Source: Leishmania mexicana MHOM/GT/2001/U1103 (lineage: Eukaryota; Euglenozoa; Kinetoplastea; Trypanosomatida; Trypanosomatidae). From it: a stretch of 64,000 nucleotides of DNA. Shown one piece after another: positions 32,658-43,134 of this stretch. The stretch is taken from assembly GCF_000234665.1 (NCBI RefSeq), contig NC_018335.1:1288954-1352953 (forward strand), given 5' to 3'. The notes beneath the pieces were generated by a model, which did not search any database, was not told where the DNA came from, and saw only the letters and a list, made by a program, of their open reading frames with translations. The stretch's first letter is position 1; each line of letters begins with the position of its first letter. A program made the position numbers and the translations under genes.

Positions 32658-35600
32658 ATGCTCAACAAGGTCATCCAGGACATATATCACCTTCGGCGCG
32701 TGCACGCCGTGCTACCTGACGCGGTGCTCGGCGACACTCTCAAAAACAAGCTCCTGCGCCTTTCACTGCAGCCCTCCCTGCAGGAGCTCAAGCATCGAGC
32801 CCAGCAGGCGTACACCAGTGCCCATGAAGGCAATCAACCATCTTCTCTGTCCTCGGGCAGCCGATGGGGCCACGGCGGCGGCACGCTGAGCTACTCCCCC
32901 TACACCATCAACCCATCCGCCCTGTGCAACCTCTTAGACAGCCTAGCATACTTCCACTTGGGCAGCAGTGCCGTCGCGAAGGAGGCGGTGCAGCTCGTGC
33001 AGCTCAGCGCGCCGTCCATGTCGGTCCCACAACTATGCACCACACTGGCTGCGTGCTGTGCGCTTGGAGCGCAGACCGACATCACGGCGACGGCGCTGCC
33101 ACTGCTGAGTACGGCATTGAACTCGTACACCGGGCCGTCATCCTTGGGGGATGAGGGGGCGGCGGCGGCGGCGTCAGCGGCCGGCTCGTATAAGGCCAAT
33201 GAGGCACCGCTTCTCTTCTCGCAAGGTAACATCGTTCTGCTGCTGATGGAGGCGCTGCAGCGAGCTGGGGTTGAGGATGTGCAGGTGTGGCACCTGCTCG
33301 CGGAGCATTGCCTCCGCTACCTCGACTCCTTCGACGGTAGGCAGCTCTGCAACGTCATCGAGGGCCTTTGTGCCGAGGGCATCGACGACTACCCAGACTT
33401 CTTTGTAGCCGCAGAGCGGCACATCACGTCGCAGCCGTCTAATTACTTGTCACCGGATCAGTTGCAGAGAGTGGTGCGCTGCTACAAAGACTTGCATCAA
33501 CCAGTGGTGTCGCTGCTCGCGTTGGTCAATGCGACACCGCTTCACGGCGAGGATGTTGAGCGATCCATCAGTGCAGCAGCTGCTGTCGTGGCTTTCTCCA
33601 GCAGCAGCGACCTCGACGGCTGTGGCAAAGGTAGCCGAGGTGCGGCGGACGCCTCACAGACGACTCGCGGAGCGACGCTGCATCCTTCCTTAGAGGCCTT
33701 CGAGGGGGCCGCCATCACCGCGGTGGCGTCCGCGGATGCTCAAGGGGTTTTGGACCTCCTCCAAAAGTGCGAGCAGCGACGCGTCATGACGGCACGCGCC
33801 ATGGATGCCATACTCGAGCGTCTCCTCGGCTTGTACTACCCCGAGCTGCGGAGCGGCGCAGCCAGCGCGGCGGCAGCCAAGAGTACCGAGGGCGCATCCA
33901 CTACTGTGAGCGCCACCGACGCTGCCGCTCCGCCACCGCAGCGCCTCCACGCTCCACTGGAGCTGCACCACCTCTCCCAGGCCCTTGTGGCCGCTTTTGA
34001 GTTCAATGATGCCGCGCTTTTTGCTCAGCAGCTGCCGACGGCAGCGAGCCCTGGTGAGGGGGAGAAGACTCCCACGGTGCCCGCCAAACCGGCGGCAGTG
34101 ACGGCGTTGCTCGACGCCCTGGCCGGGGAACTGACGCGCTGGTACCATCACCGTGTGCTGCAGCTGGTGCGGTATGCGTTGCGGCTGCTGCCCGCTCCAT
34201 CGCAGCCTCACACTTTCTACCGCGCCGTGGTTGATCACCTCCGTCGCTCCAATGACCTCTCGTCACATGAAGGGCCGCCGCAGCTTCGCAGTTTGATCGA
34301 TGCGCTTCTTGCCTTGCGCGCCTACGGCGGAGAGGCGATACTCGTGCAGTACATGCCAGCCATCACTGTCGCCGTGCAGAACACGCCTCGCAGCACCCAG
34401 CTTGAGCTCACGGCTCTGCTGGCCAACTTGCCATGCGCCAAGGAGGAACTCATACCCGGGGTCTACCGACAGTGGGGATCCCAGAAGCGCTGGCTTCGCA
34501 CCATCACCGAGGAGGAGGTGGGGTGGGCACTGCAGATCATGTCGCGCAGCGGCGGCCTTCGGGACTCGCAGATCCTACACGCTGTGTTGGAGTACGTGCA
34601 GGCTCAGCGCGCACAACTACCGCCGCAGCGCGTGGTTGAGTACCTGCATCAGCTGGCTCGACTAGGCGTGCGAGACCTGGAGTTCTTTACACAGACCGCG
34701 GAAAAACTGATGCGGCGTGCGGTTGAGTCTTCCCCGTCCGTGGCTCTCGCAGCACGCGGCGGCGCAGCACAGCCGGTGCGCGCCTCGTCGTCAACTTCTC
34801 AGATGATGGTACGACATCAGCAGTGGCAGGTAACAACGGTGCACGATCTCTGTCTCCTCCTCTTCACCTTCACGTTTGTGCTGCGCGACTCGATTCGCGT
34901 CACGCAGCAGATTATTTCGCGCCTCAAGATGTGCGCCTCCTCTGCCGCGCCGCGCGACATCTCGCTAGCGCTGTACAGCTTTGTAAAGCTGCGCGTCGCG
35001 CACAACGACGAGGTCACTGGGCAACTGTGCGAGCGGGCCTGTGCCACTCTTGCAGAGTTCCGCGCCGCTGAGCTGGCGAGCATGTGGAGCTCACTGCGCT
35101 GCCTTCGCCATCCACACCGCAAACTGCGCCAGCAAACGCTCGACCTGCTGGGCGCCAGCAATGCCGCTGTTTGCCCTAAATGGCGCTTTGCGGACAACGA
35201 CTGCGTCTCCCTGGGCTCAGCTCTGCTCCTGACCGAGGCTCTGCCGTTCACTGCTGATCAGCCGCTTGTGCCGCCTCAAGCTCACGAAGACAGCACCGCT
35301 GCGGGCGGCGCTGATGACGGTGAAACCGCTGCTCTTCCTGGATCTTCTGCCACAGCGGGGAGAGGGGTGGGGGCGGCGGTGCTGCTTCCCCCAGTGTTCG
35401 AGCGCCACTTTGTGGAGGTGTGCCAGCGTCTCTTACCGGCTGCGACGGGTCAGCGGCTGTACCTCATTCTCTGCAGCCTCAGTGCGTGCCAGACATCGCT
35501 GAACGTGCCAGTCGAGCTGTGGGAGAAAACGCTGACGACAGTGGACACGCACGCCGAGTCGCTCTCTACAGGAACTCTTGGTGAGCTCGTTGGCACGGCG

Positions 35601-35996
35601 CAGCTGGAGGTGCTGGCCGCGTTGCGGCGCCTGCGCGCTTGCGTGGCGGATCCGGTGGCCCTTGCCACGCTGGAGGTGGCGCAGGAAACCATGTCCCGAC
35701 CTTCTGCAGTGAAGAAAGGAAATGCTGGTGCCGCCGGCTCTGGGAGGTGGGTAACGCCATACTGCCCGCCGAGGCTGTGGTCGACGTTGCGGCCGCAGTG
35801 GCGAGAGCTGACGTGTAGCGCCGCAGTGCTGGCGCGTCCAGAACTAATGGAGGTTGTGGTAGATATCAAGGGTGGGGGCGACTACCCAGAAGTCGCTGCG
35901 GAGGCTAAGGCAGGGCGGCGGTCTGCTGCGGCTTCAGCGAAGAAGCCTACTGTGCGCAAGGGGCGTCCCGTTAAGGCCGCAGCTCACCTGGTATGA
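32658..35996 (+). CDS. Large helical-repeat protein, possibly mitochondrial
   Basis: 1112 residues from the ATG at 32658. The frame runs open further upstream to 32502, but that codon is GTG and the region is the leader. The N-terminus (MLNKVIQDIYHLRRVHAVLP) is amphipathic and basic, so a mitochondrial presequence is possible. Most of the protein is Leu/Ala-rich paired helices of roughly 33-38 residues, for example LCNLLDSLAYFHLG, LCNVIEGLCAEGIDDYP, LRSLIDALLALRAYGG, VVEYLHQLARLGVRDLEFF and ISLALYSFVKLRVAHNDE. Low-complexity Ala/Ser/Thr inserts occur at about 165-180, 360-390, 440-470 and 880-920. The last 35 residues are basic. This helical-repeat pattern resembles the PPR/OPR-like RNA-binding solenoids that kinetoplastids use in mitochondrial RNA processing and ribosomes; no RAP domain is obvious. 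The family call is tentative, the gene call is firm. Confidence 0.86.
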   Translation: MLNKVIQDIYHLRRVHAVLPDAVLGDTLKNKLLRLSLQPSLQELKHRAQQAYTSAHEGNQPSSLSSGSRWGHGGGTLSYSPYTINPSALCNLLDSLAYFHLGSSAVAKEAVQLVQLSAPSMSVPQLCTTLAACCALGAQTDITATALPLLSTALNSYTGPSSLGDEGAAAAASAAGSYKANEAPLLFSQGNIVLLLMEALQRAGVEDVQVWHLLAEHCLRYLDSFDGRQLCNVIEGLCAEGIDDYPDFFVAAERHITSQPSNYLSPDQLQRVVRCYKDLHQPVVSLLALVNATPLHGEDVERSISAAAAVVAFSSSSDLDGCGKGSRGAADASQTTRGATLHPSLEAFEGAAITAVASADAQGVLDLLQKCEQRRVMTARAMDAILERLLGLYYPELRSGAASAAAAKSTEGASTTVSATDAAAPPPQRLHAPLELHHLSQALVAAFEFNDAALFAQQLPTAASPGEGEKTPTVPAKPAAVTALLDALAGELTRWYHHRVLQLVRYALRLLPAPSQPHTFYRAVVDHLRRSNDLSSHEGPPQLRSLIDALLALRAYGGEAILVQYMPAITVAVQNTPRSTQLELTALLANLPCAKEELIPGVYRQWGSQKRWLRTITEEEVGWALQIMSRSGGLRDSQILHAVLEYVQAQRAQLPPQRVVEYLHQLARLGVRDLEFFTQTAEKLMRRAVESSPSVALAARGGAAQPVRASSSTSQMMVRHQQWQVTTVHDLCLLLFTFTFVLRDSIRVTQQIISRLKMCASSAAPRDISLALYSFVKLRVAHNDEVTGQLCERACATLAEFRAAELASMWSSLRCLRHPHRKLRQQTLDLLGASNAAVCPKWRFADNDCVSLGSALLLTEALPFTADQPLVPPQAHEDSTAAGGADDGETAALPGSSATAGRGVGAAVLLPPVFERHFVEVCQRLLPAATGQRLYLILCSLSACQTSLNVPVELWEKTLTTVDTHAESLSTGTLGELVGTAQLEVLAALRRLRACVADPVALATLEVAQETMSRPSAVKKGNAGAAGSGRWVTPYCPPRLWSTLRPQWRELTCSAAVLARPELMEVVVDIKGGGDYPEVAAEAKAGRRSAAASAKKPTVRKGRPVKAAAHLV

Positions 35997-38985
35997 CGTA
36001 TGAGAATGACCACCTGCTCAGGGTTTAAACCGTCCCGCTCGCTCGCTCGTCCTATTCACCGCGTCCCCCCCTTCGCACACACCCCCACTGCGCCGGATGC
36101 GGAGCCTGGGCTCATTGCGTTGATCCCTCGAGACGCGCTCCCCTCGTTTTCTCCATCCGTGATCACAGACATATCTTTTTCCCTTTTCCCCCTCATGTGC
36201 TCGACTCTGTTGCAATGTGTGCACATGTGCTTGTGTGTGGCCACCTGCGCAACACCTTCGCTGCCACCCACTTCTCTTCACTGCACTCGTCTCGCTTTGT
36301 CGTAGACTCTTTAACCGGTGATGAACCCCCTTCCCCCGCCCCGCGCGCGCAGCTGGGTAAGCAACCAGAACACAAGGAAAAGGTAGTAAAGAAGGCCTTT
36401 CAGCACTCGAGTGCAGCTGTAGGGCGTAGGGGAGGTGGACATGCGTAGTCGCACCTCCACGCTTAGGGTCTCTCTGAAGGTTTCTGCAGGGTCTATGCGC
36501 GTGCAAACCCTCACCTGTGCATGCGAGAGGTACCCTACCGTGGAGAGAGAGGAGGGGCTGAGGGAGTGAATGCCCTGCCCAGCTCCTGCGTGGCTTCTGC
36601 CTTCGATTTCCTTTTAGCTCATCCGTCGCGCGTGCGTGTGTGTGTCTGCGTGTCTGCCGTGAGTCCCTTAGCACCTCGCACATCACAGTTGTGAACATTA
36701 TGCTCTGCATCTTTATCCTTCGCTCTTTTTTCGTTTGCCCGTCGGTCCTCGTTGCGTCTCTCCTCTCCTTCTTGGCCACTCCAACTCCCGCCGCCGCAAC
36801 TTTCGACGTTCTGGCGACTGCCGCGGATGCCGCGTCATCGCCCACCGCACATTCCGCCTCTTGTTTCATTCCTTTCGCTACACTCGGGTCCTGAACACCT
36901 GGACAAGGGATGCGCACACCGGAGGAAAAGACGCACACGCGCATCCAAACACGTGGACCACAGGTGACGGAGATTTCAGAAGAAGGGACATCATGGGAAC
37001 CACCCAGCGAACGAGCCAACGACCCACACCGTGACTGTAACGAAAAGGTTGGGTGGGTGCTTGGTGATGCGCTAGTGGTGTTGTCTGGTGGTATCGTGGC
37101 TAACCAAGGTACCCTGCTCGCAACGTTGTGCCTCTTTGGGGTGGTGGTGGTGGTGATGGAAGGAACTAGAGAAGAGGATGTCGGTGGGGCAAGGCGGGGC
37201 GGCAGTTTAGCTGCTACTAGAGAGATGCTCAGCCACGTTGTTTTCGACCCGACGTGGCCTGACGTGCGTGCGTAGATATGCTTCTGTATGCAGCAGAGAG
37301 GTGGGGAGAGACATGTCGGTGTCGCCTTCCTTTCTTCTTGCAGCTTCGAGTCTGCCATCTCATCTATTAAGGGTTCAACACTGAGAGGGATGTCTGTGTG
37401 CGGGTGCGTGTGTGTGTGTCTGTGTGGTCTGGTCAGAGGGGGCGTGTCCGGACGCGCTCTTCCGCCATCTGCGCGCTCCACACACACACATACCGTTGCA
37501 CAGACCTCTGCCCCCTCTCGCCTTTCTTCCATAGTGTTTGCCTGAGTCATGTGAGAGAGAGCGAGTGAGCGGCGAAGCGCAAAGGAGCACCAAAACTTGT
37601 TTTAGTGCGTGCGTGTGTATGCCTCGCGGTCCTTATGACAGCGTCTTGCTCATCCCCCTTCCCCCCTCTCCCATGTACACAGCCTCATGCTCGACTACGA
37701 GAATGGCGCGCGGGCGCGTTGGGCAAGCCCAGAAGACCAGTGGACGAAACAATAACTCTGTCGAATGGGCCGAGCCGTGTCTTCCGTCGCTCTCTCTCTC
37801 ATGTACACCGCAGGTAAACGCAAGCGCACGCTTGCGTGGTGCCCTCAGTGAGGCAAGCACGAGGGGGGGGCACGTTGCTCCTCCTCGCATGTACATACAT
37901 TTGTTCTTGCGTGTGCCTCCTTGCATTCCGCCGTAGCCCTCGCGTTCGCGTGTCTCCGTCGACTTGGCTGCAGTTCTCCCTGTGCATGTGGAAGGCGCAG
38001 TGATACTGGGCAGCGCGTGGGCACGTCTCGGCGGCTGCACAAGCACCTCCCCCTCCCCTTCCCCATCTATTGCCGAAGTGCGCAATGTTTTCTACCGTCT
38101 CTGTGCACCTCCTCTCCGCCTCTTGGTGCATCTTTGAATTCTGTCGCTGTTCTTTTTGTGTGTGTTTCCTTGGAACCGGCATGGGTGCTAACGACTCGCC
38201 CTTACATGCGCGCACGGCGGGCGGCGCCACTTGAGATCACCTACACCATCTATAGAAGCTCCTCATCACACACACGCACACACACAGCGAAAAAGGAGGT
38301 CAGCAAAGGCGTCTTCAAGCTCGAAAGAGGGAGCAGCAGACGCACGCGTCGTTCCACCACCTCCGCGACGCACGCGATGCATACGTGCGAGCGTCTTTAG
38401 TGAGTGCATTGTCTGTCTTTTTGGCGAGCGTTCGGCTAGTCTCTTCCTCTCGTGTGTTTGACCCGCGTTCGGGGTGCATGCAACCGTGTATGTATGCTTG
38501 TGCGTGTACGTGCTTGTATGTGGGGCCACATCACACCTGTGCCTGTGTATGCTTCTCGTTCCTCGTGGTTTTATCGGCGTTGTGTGGTGCTCTCTGCGTA
38601 GAGTCGATTTCTCTCCTTTTCCCTCGTTCTCTGAGGGTGGCACGCCATCACGCCACCCGTACGCACCGGTCTACGGGCACACACGCACATACACGCACAC
38701 ATCCATCAGCAGGCGCCCACGCTCGTTCGGCTGCACTTTTGGTCTTCTCTCTTTCATTTTGCGTTGTTTCGTCGCTTCCTTCAGCGTTCACAGTGTTACC
38801 TCAGACAGTATCGTTCTCCTTTCTTTTTCCTCATCTTACTCCTCTTGGGGCCCTCCTCCTCCACCCTTCCCCTCCTTCGTCCATTGAGCCCGTCTGTCTT
38901 GAGACATCACTGCACGACCTTCCCCTCCTGCAATGAGCGCGCGCACACGCACATATATGTATATCGACGGTCTACGCAGCACCAG

Positions 38986-39077
38986 CATCCTCCTCCTCCT
39001 CCTTGCGCGCGCGCGCGTGTGTGTGTCCCCGTCTTCCACGCTTACACACTCTCTGCGCGCGTCTCTCCATACTGCAG
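38986..39077 (+). promoter_or_regulatory. Predicted trans-splice acceptor for the B-box/MATH gene
   Basis: A pyrimidine-rich region from 38986 ends in CATACTGCAG with AG at 39076-39077. An earlier AG at 38887-38888 would leave upstream ATGs (for example 38934) in the leader, so I prefer the later site, which gives a leader of about 104 nt including the (CA)n. Confidence 0.4.
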
Positions 39078-39116
39078 CGCTGTGTGGCAACTGGTGCCTG
39101 TGCGTACACAGGCGCG

Positions 39117-39119
39117 CAC

Positions 39120-39155
<36 letters not shown>
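39117..39155. repeat. (CA)n microsatellite in the predicted 5'UTR
   Basis: An almost pure CA run lies about 25 nt before the ATG at 39181. If transcribed it lies inside the leader of the B-box/MATH mRNA. Confidence 0.85.
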
Positions 39156-39157
<2 letters not shown>

Positions 39158-39180
39158 GCATCGTCGCCTATACGTGAACC

Positions 39181-42100
39181 ATGACGACGACCTCGCCCAC
39201 ATCGTTCCAGCGGACGTACTTGCGCATTGTAGTGTACTGCGACGATTCGCAGGAGCCGCACACCTTACCGGATGTGCGTGTGCCGCGGAGCATCGGCGAG
39301 GTGCAGCGACTCGTGGAGGACCGTGTAGGACAGCGCGCAAAGGTACTTTCCTACTGGAATTACACACACAGTCGCTACGAGCTCCTGAAGGATGTGCGCG
39401 AACTACTGCAGACAGGCGGGCATCTGCTTTCGCAGCGGTTACACACCTCAGAGAATGAGGCCACGGAGACGGCAGAGGCGGATGGGACGACGAACACGGA
39501 CGGCGGAGCCACCTCCGCCAGCGAGCTGGACGCCAACCATTCAAAGCTCTGCATCTATCGCTGCCAGCTGTGGATGGAGGCAACACTGATTCAGCTGGAG
39601 CCGCTGGATAAACGGCGCGACAAGATCGAGTACGATGAGCTGTGCAGTCACGTTGCTTGCTGGCTGGGCAACAAGCATGTCAGCTTCGAAGTGCAGGATG
39701 CGATGCGCATTCGTTGCCCTTTCCTGACTCGCATGTTTGACGAGACGCGAAGCAGACGGCTGTCAGCCAATCAGGACAAGGTGCAGCTGCTCTACTACAG
39801 TAACAACGCGTGGGGCGTGCGCGACGTGCTGCAGTATGGATTCCTGCTCAGCAACGGCGTCCCTCAGTCGCTGGAAGCCATGCTGCAGTCCTGCGGCGAC
39901 TCGGACGTGTCAAGCGGTACTGAGTCGCGGTCGAGCAATCCTGTGCCACATGTCGGGGATAGTGCTTCGGCGAGGACCTCTCCGTCGTCCGCGCCGCTAA
40001 CCGCGGCGAACACGCGACGCATGCCTTTTGTTTTCACCTCCTCGATGCTTGGCGCGCATGTAAAGTATTTGCCACCCAACACCGCGTCTCAGAAGGTGCT
40101 GCTGTGCGAAGTTGCACCTGGCCGCCGTTTCATGACTGACCAAGGCCTCACTGGCGAGAGCCCCGACAAGCAGGCCTACCCCACCCCTCCTGTGAAGCCA
40201 CCACGCGACTACGACAGTATCTGCTACATGCGGGCGCACAAGCAGAAGTCCAGCCTGCGCACCGAGGGCGCCGTTGAAATCGCCGCAGAAGACCTCTCCC
40301 TTGTGCAGGTGCAGGTGCAGCACAGCTACCAGGCACTGCCCCGCTATCTACTGACGGTGGTCCCCTCCGCCGCCACCCCGTCGTCACAGCAGCCCCGCAA
40401 GAGCAGGCGGTATGCCATAACCAGCCCGGTCCGGGCACCAGGGATGACAGCACATTCCGCGGCAGCGAGGGAGGACGAGAAGAGGATGAACCGTGCGGGA
40501 AGGGTCCCACCGCCGCTGCCGTCCCCATCGTCCCCATCGTCCCCATCGTCCCCGTCTTCCCCGTCCAAGACCTACAACATGAAGGAGTGGTTCAAGTCCA
40601 GCCCGAGGCGGGGCCCAGTGTCGGGGGACAAGGGCGCGAATGCGAAGCGGGCCACCTCCCCGCATAGCACCAGCGGTGTCTTCAGGGGAGTGCGCTACGC
40701 AGACAGCACAGCACCCCGTCAACGAGCTGCCTCAGCCACCACGCCGGGCCGCTGTGAGTCTTCCAAACAGCACCGTGCCGCGCGGGGAACCCGGGTCGAG
40801 TGCGACGAGGACAACACCGTGTATCACGGCGGTGACGGACTGATTGAGCCCTGGACGCTAGACTCCATGCCTGCAAGAGGCACATGGACTGCAGGGAGCA
40901 GTGGCCTGGTGACAAGCTCGCCGTGGACGTCAGAGGTGTACTCAGCCGGCAACGGCGGCCTTCGCAGCGCTTCGCCCAGCAAATGTGTCTCTTGCGACGG
41001 TGTTCGTGCCACTTCGGCACCCCGCGCACCACCGACGTGGCACCTGTCGCCACTTAGTCCATCCGCCGCCCAAGTCTCGCCGAGCATGAATTCGGCGTGG
41101 GCGACTGGCGGCATGGTGCTGCCTCCGTCGCTCCAGGACGCCTACAATGCGCACTCGAGTCGCGACGGGCTGCTCTACGAAAGCCTGCCCTGTGGTCACA
41201 GCGCCACGAGCCACGACGCAGCATATCGGCTAGTACCTGCTGCCGCGGGCAGAAGCGCTGGTAGGAGAGCCGCAAGCGCTGGCGCGCCACTGGCAGCTGT
41301 CCATTATGGCGCCCCCTCACGTCCTCCCCTTCTACCGCACGAGGGCGCGTGCGTTGGCGGCGCGATGGGCGGCGGGGGCATCGTTGGCCCGACGCTGAAG
41401 ACAGTGCCGCCCGCCTCGTCCACAGTCCCATTTTCACAGCGGCAGGCGCCACCGGCAGTCTTGGATCAGTTTACCTGCAACGTTCATCCCCGCCAGCTCA
41501 AGTCGCTCTACTGCATAGCGTGCGAGGAGCTGACGTGCCCGTACTGCGCCAGCGTTGGGGCGCATCGTTCTCACGTGGTGGTGGAGGCAGCGAAACGAGC
41601 AACAGCTGTGTGTGCTAAGGCGGAGGCACTGCAGGAGGCTCTGCGCCACTGGCTGTCCCAGTGCAAGCAAACGGAGGAGCAGCTGAGGGCAGAGCAGGCC
41701 CGCTACGCTGCGCGGCAGCAGCGAGATCTGCGCTTCGTCCAGCAACAGTTCTCGACACTCAATCAGGCGCTTCAGCAGGCGGAGTGCTCCATGACGCAGA
41801 CGGTGCAGGAGGCGCAGCGCAGGCTGCCCCTCGCCGAGGCTGCCGCCGTGGTCACCAAGTACACGCAAGCGCTCGCCGCTCTAGACGTGGCGTTGCGTCG
41901 TTATTACAACACAGTAGCTGCCAGCGGTAGTGGGCCGTGCACAGAGCGCGCTTGCGATCCCACGAGCAGCTTGCTTGAGTTGTTGCACTTCCTTCGCACG
42001 ACCCCGTCGTTGATTCGCCGCGTGCGACGCAGTTTTGGTCGGCGCCAGGACGAGGAGAAGCGTCTGCGTGACGCCATCGCGGACTGCGAGGCTCAGGTGC

Positions 42101-43134
42101 AGACGAATGAGACATGCTTTCAACAGGTTAACTGGGCAGGCCTGCGTCGGCTGCTTGCGAGCATCGGCAACGTCCGCACCAATATACTCAACGTAGCAGA
42201 GCCGCAGCTGTCTACCTCGGTGGGGCCATTTCACAGTAGCAGGGCCGCGTCTCCGTCACTGTACGAGGCCACCGCCCTCTTTATGCCTGGTGCAGCGCAA
42301 AGCCGGCCAAACTCTGCCAAGGTGCGAGCGCACACTCAGACGCCGATGGTACTCTCGTCACCGCACCCTGACCCCGGCAGCGACGTATCGCAGCGGCTGT
42401 TGGACAGTCTACCTCTCGGTACCCTTATGCAAAGCGAAAACGGTGCCGCCACATCGCCGCCGACGCGGCAGAATCTCGGCCTGCACCGCTGTCTGAGGGA
42501 CCTCCAGAGAGGCTACATTTGGGTCATCCAGAGTGCCAGGTCTTACTTCGCACCTGGGCAACGGAGGACAGTCTGCTCCACACCATTCCGCCTGCTCGAT
42601 GTATCGTGGGAGCTGCGCGTTGCCCCGCTCCCGCGAGCGCGTTGCCCCGACGGCAGCGCGTCCTCCACGCCGATGGTGGAGGCGGGGATCAGCGGCGGCG
42701 TGATGGACACCGCAGCTTCTAGGTTGACACCACCCAGTGTGATGGAGGGTGGCGGCAGGGGGCTCAGCGGTGGCCAGGCGCACACCTCACGCCTTCTCAC
42801 GCGCTCCACGCAGGAGCACCACTACACGTTCGCGGCAGAGGACGTCGACGACACCGTCGTAACGGCCGCGCCCTCGTCCGACGAGGGAGAGGAGGAGTGG
42901 CTTGGCCTCTTTCTCTTTCCCTTGCAACACCGTCTGCGCGTAGACTTCCGCGTTATCGCCTTCTCCGAGGTGGCATGGGCGGAGTGGCAGGTGACGGGGT
43001 GGACGGTGCAATTTGCCGGGAAGGGATGGGGCCTCTACCCCTTCCTGCAACGCAGAGAGCTGATGCGGACCGACAAGCTGGTGCGCGATAACATGGTGAA
43101 GATTTGCATAGCCCCCATTAGCGACCTGTATTAG
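39181..43134 (+). CDS. B-box / coiled-coil / MATH protein (TRIM37-like, no RING seen)
   Basis: 1317 residues. A perfect B-box type 2 zinc site lies at 766-798: C766, H769, C778, C781, C786, C789, H795, H798. It is followed by a helical coiled-coil region (about 800-910) rich in Gln, Glu and Ala. The C-terminus (about 1108-1312) matches a MATH/TRAF-like domain: GYIWVIQSARSYF, CSTPFRLLDVSWELRVAP, then after a Ser/Gly insert of about 75 residues LGLFLFPL, FRVIAFSEV and a GWGLYPFLQRREL segment near the end. In animals B-box, coiled coil and MATH together are characteristic of TRIM37, a ubiquitin ligase with an N-terminal RING. Here I find no RING cysteines. The N-terminal 100 residues (RIVVYCDDSQEPHTLPDV, later LLQTGGHLL) may be a ubiquitin-like or doublecortin-like fold, with low confidence. 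Residues about 390-760 are disordered, including an SSP repeat near 450. Likely role: scaffold or adaptor, perhaps peroxisome or centrosome related as for TRIM37, but this is inference. Confidence 0.9.
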   Translation: MTTTSPTSFQRTYLRIVVYCDDSQEPHTLPDVRVPRSIGEVQRLVEDRVGQRAKVLSYWNYTHSRYELLKDVRELLQTGGHLLSQRLHTSENEATETAEADGTTNTDGGATSASELDANHSKLCIYRCQLWMEATLIQLEPLDKRRDKIEYDELCSHVACWLGNKHVSFEVQDAMRIRCPFLTRMFDETRSRRLSANQDKVQLLYYSNNAWGVRDVLQYGFLLSNGVPQSLEAMLQSCGDSDVSSGTESRSSNPVPHVGDSASARTSPSSAPLTAANTRRMPFVFTSSMLGAHVKYLPPNTASQKVLLCEVAPGRRFMTDQGLTGESPDKQAYPTPPVKPPRDYDSICYMRAHKQKSSLRTEGAVEIAAEDLSLVQVQVQHSYQALPRYLLTVVPSAATPSSQQPRKSRRYAITSPVRAPGMTAHSAAAREDEKRMNRAGRVPPPLPSPSSPSSPSSPSSPSKTYNMKEWFKSSPRRGPVSGDKGANAKRATSPHSTSGVFRGVRYADSTAPRQRAASATTPGRCESSKQHRAARGTRVECDEDNTVYHGGDGLIEPWTLDSMPARGTWTAGSSGLVTSSPWTSEVYSAGNGGLRSASPSKCVSCDGVRATSAPRAPPTWHLSPLSPSAAQVSPSMNSAWATGGMVLPPSLQDAYNAHSSRDGLLYESLPCGHSATSHDAAYRLVPAAAGRSAGRRAASAGAPLAAVHYGAPSRPPLLPHEGACVGGAMGGGGIVGPTLKTVPPASSTVPFSQRQAPPAVLDQFTCNVHPRQLKSLYCIACEELTCPYCASVGAHRSHVVVEAAKRATAVCAKAEALQEALRHWLSQCKQTEEQLRAEQARYAARQQRDLRFVQQQFSTLNQALQQAECSMTQTVQEAQRRLPLAEAAAVVTKYTQALAALDVALRRYYNTVAASGSGPCTERACDPTSSLLELLHFLRTTPSLIRRVRRSFGRRQDEEKRLRDAIADCEAQVQTNETCFQQVNWAGLRRLLASIGNVRTNILNVAEPQLSTSVGPFHSSRAASPSLYEATALFMPGAAQSRPNSAKVRAHTQTPMVLSSPHPDPGSDVSQRLLDSLPLGTLMQSENGAATSPPTRQNLGLHRCLRDLQRGYIWVIQSARSYFAPGQRRTVCSTPFRLLDVSWELRVAPLPRARCPDGSASSTPMVEAGISGGVMDTAASRLTPPSVMEGGGRGLSGGQAHTSRLLTRSTQEHHYTFAAEDVDDTVVTAAPSSDEGEEEWLGLFLFPLQHRLRVDFRVIAFSEVAWAEWQVTGWTVQFAGKGWGLYPFLQRRELMRTDKLVRDNMVKICIAPISDLY
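40525..40566 (+). repeat. In-frame tandem repeat encoding (SSP)n
   Basis: A nine-base unit CCATCGTCC or CCGTCTTCC is repeated about five times and encodes a Ser-Ser-Pro tract within the B-box/MATH protein. It keeps frame, so copy-number change would be tolerated. Confidence 0.85.

Larger units (their letters stand above)
35997..39180. other. Long intergenic region before the B-box/MATH gene
   Basis: About 3.2 kb with no supported gene. GT-rich at 37385-37425, CA-rich at 37479-37490 and 38268-38286, long T/C tract at 38808-38880, (CA)n at 39117-39155 just before the next ATG. A 510-codon minus-strand open frame (36018-37550) is His/Arg/Thr-rich with CA-repeat coding and looks like chance. Confidence 0.65.

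Noticed and set aside
36018..37550. 510-codon minus-strand open frame
   Set aside because: Opposite to the whole cluster, made of CA/GT-repeat codons (THTHTHP type) and without any domain.
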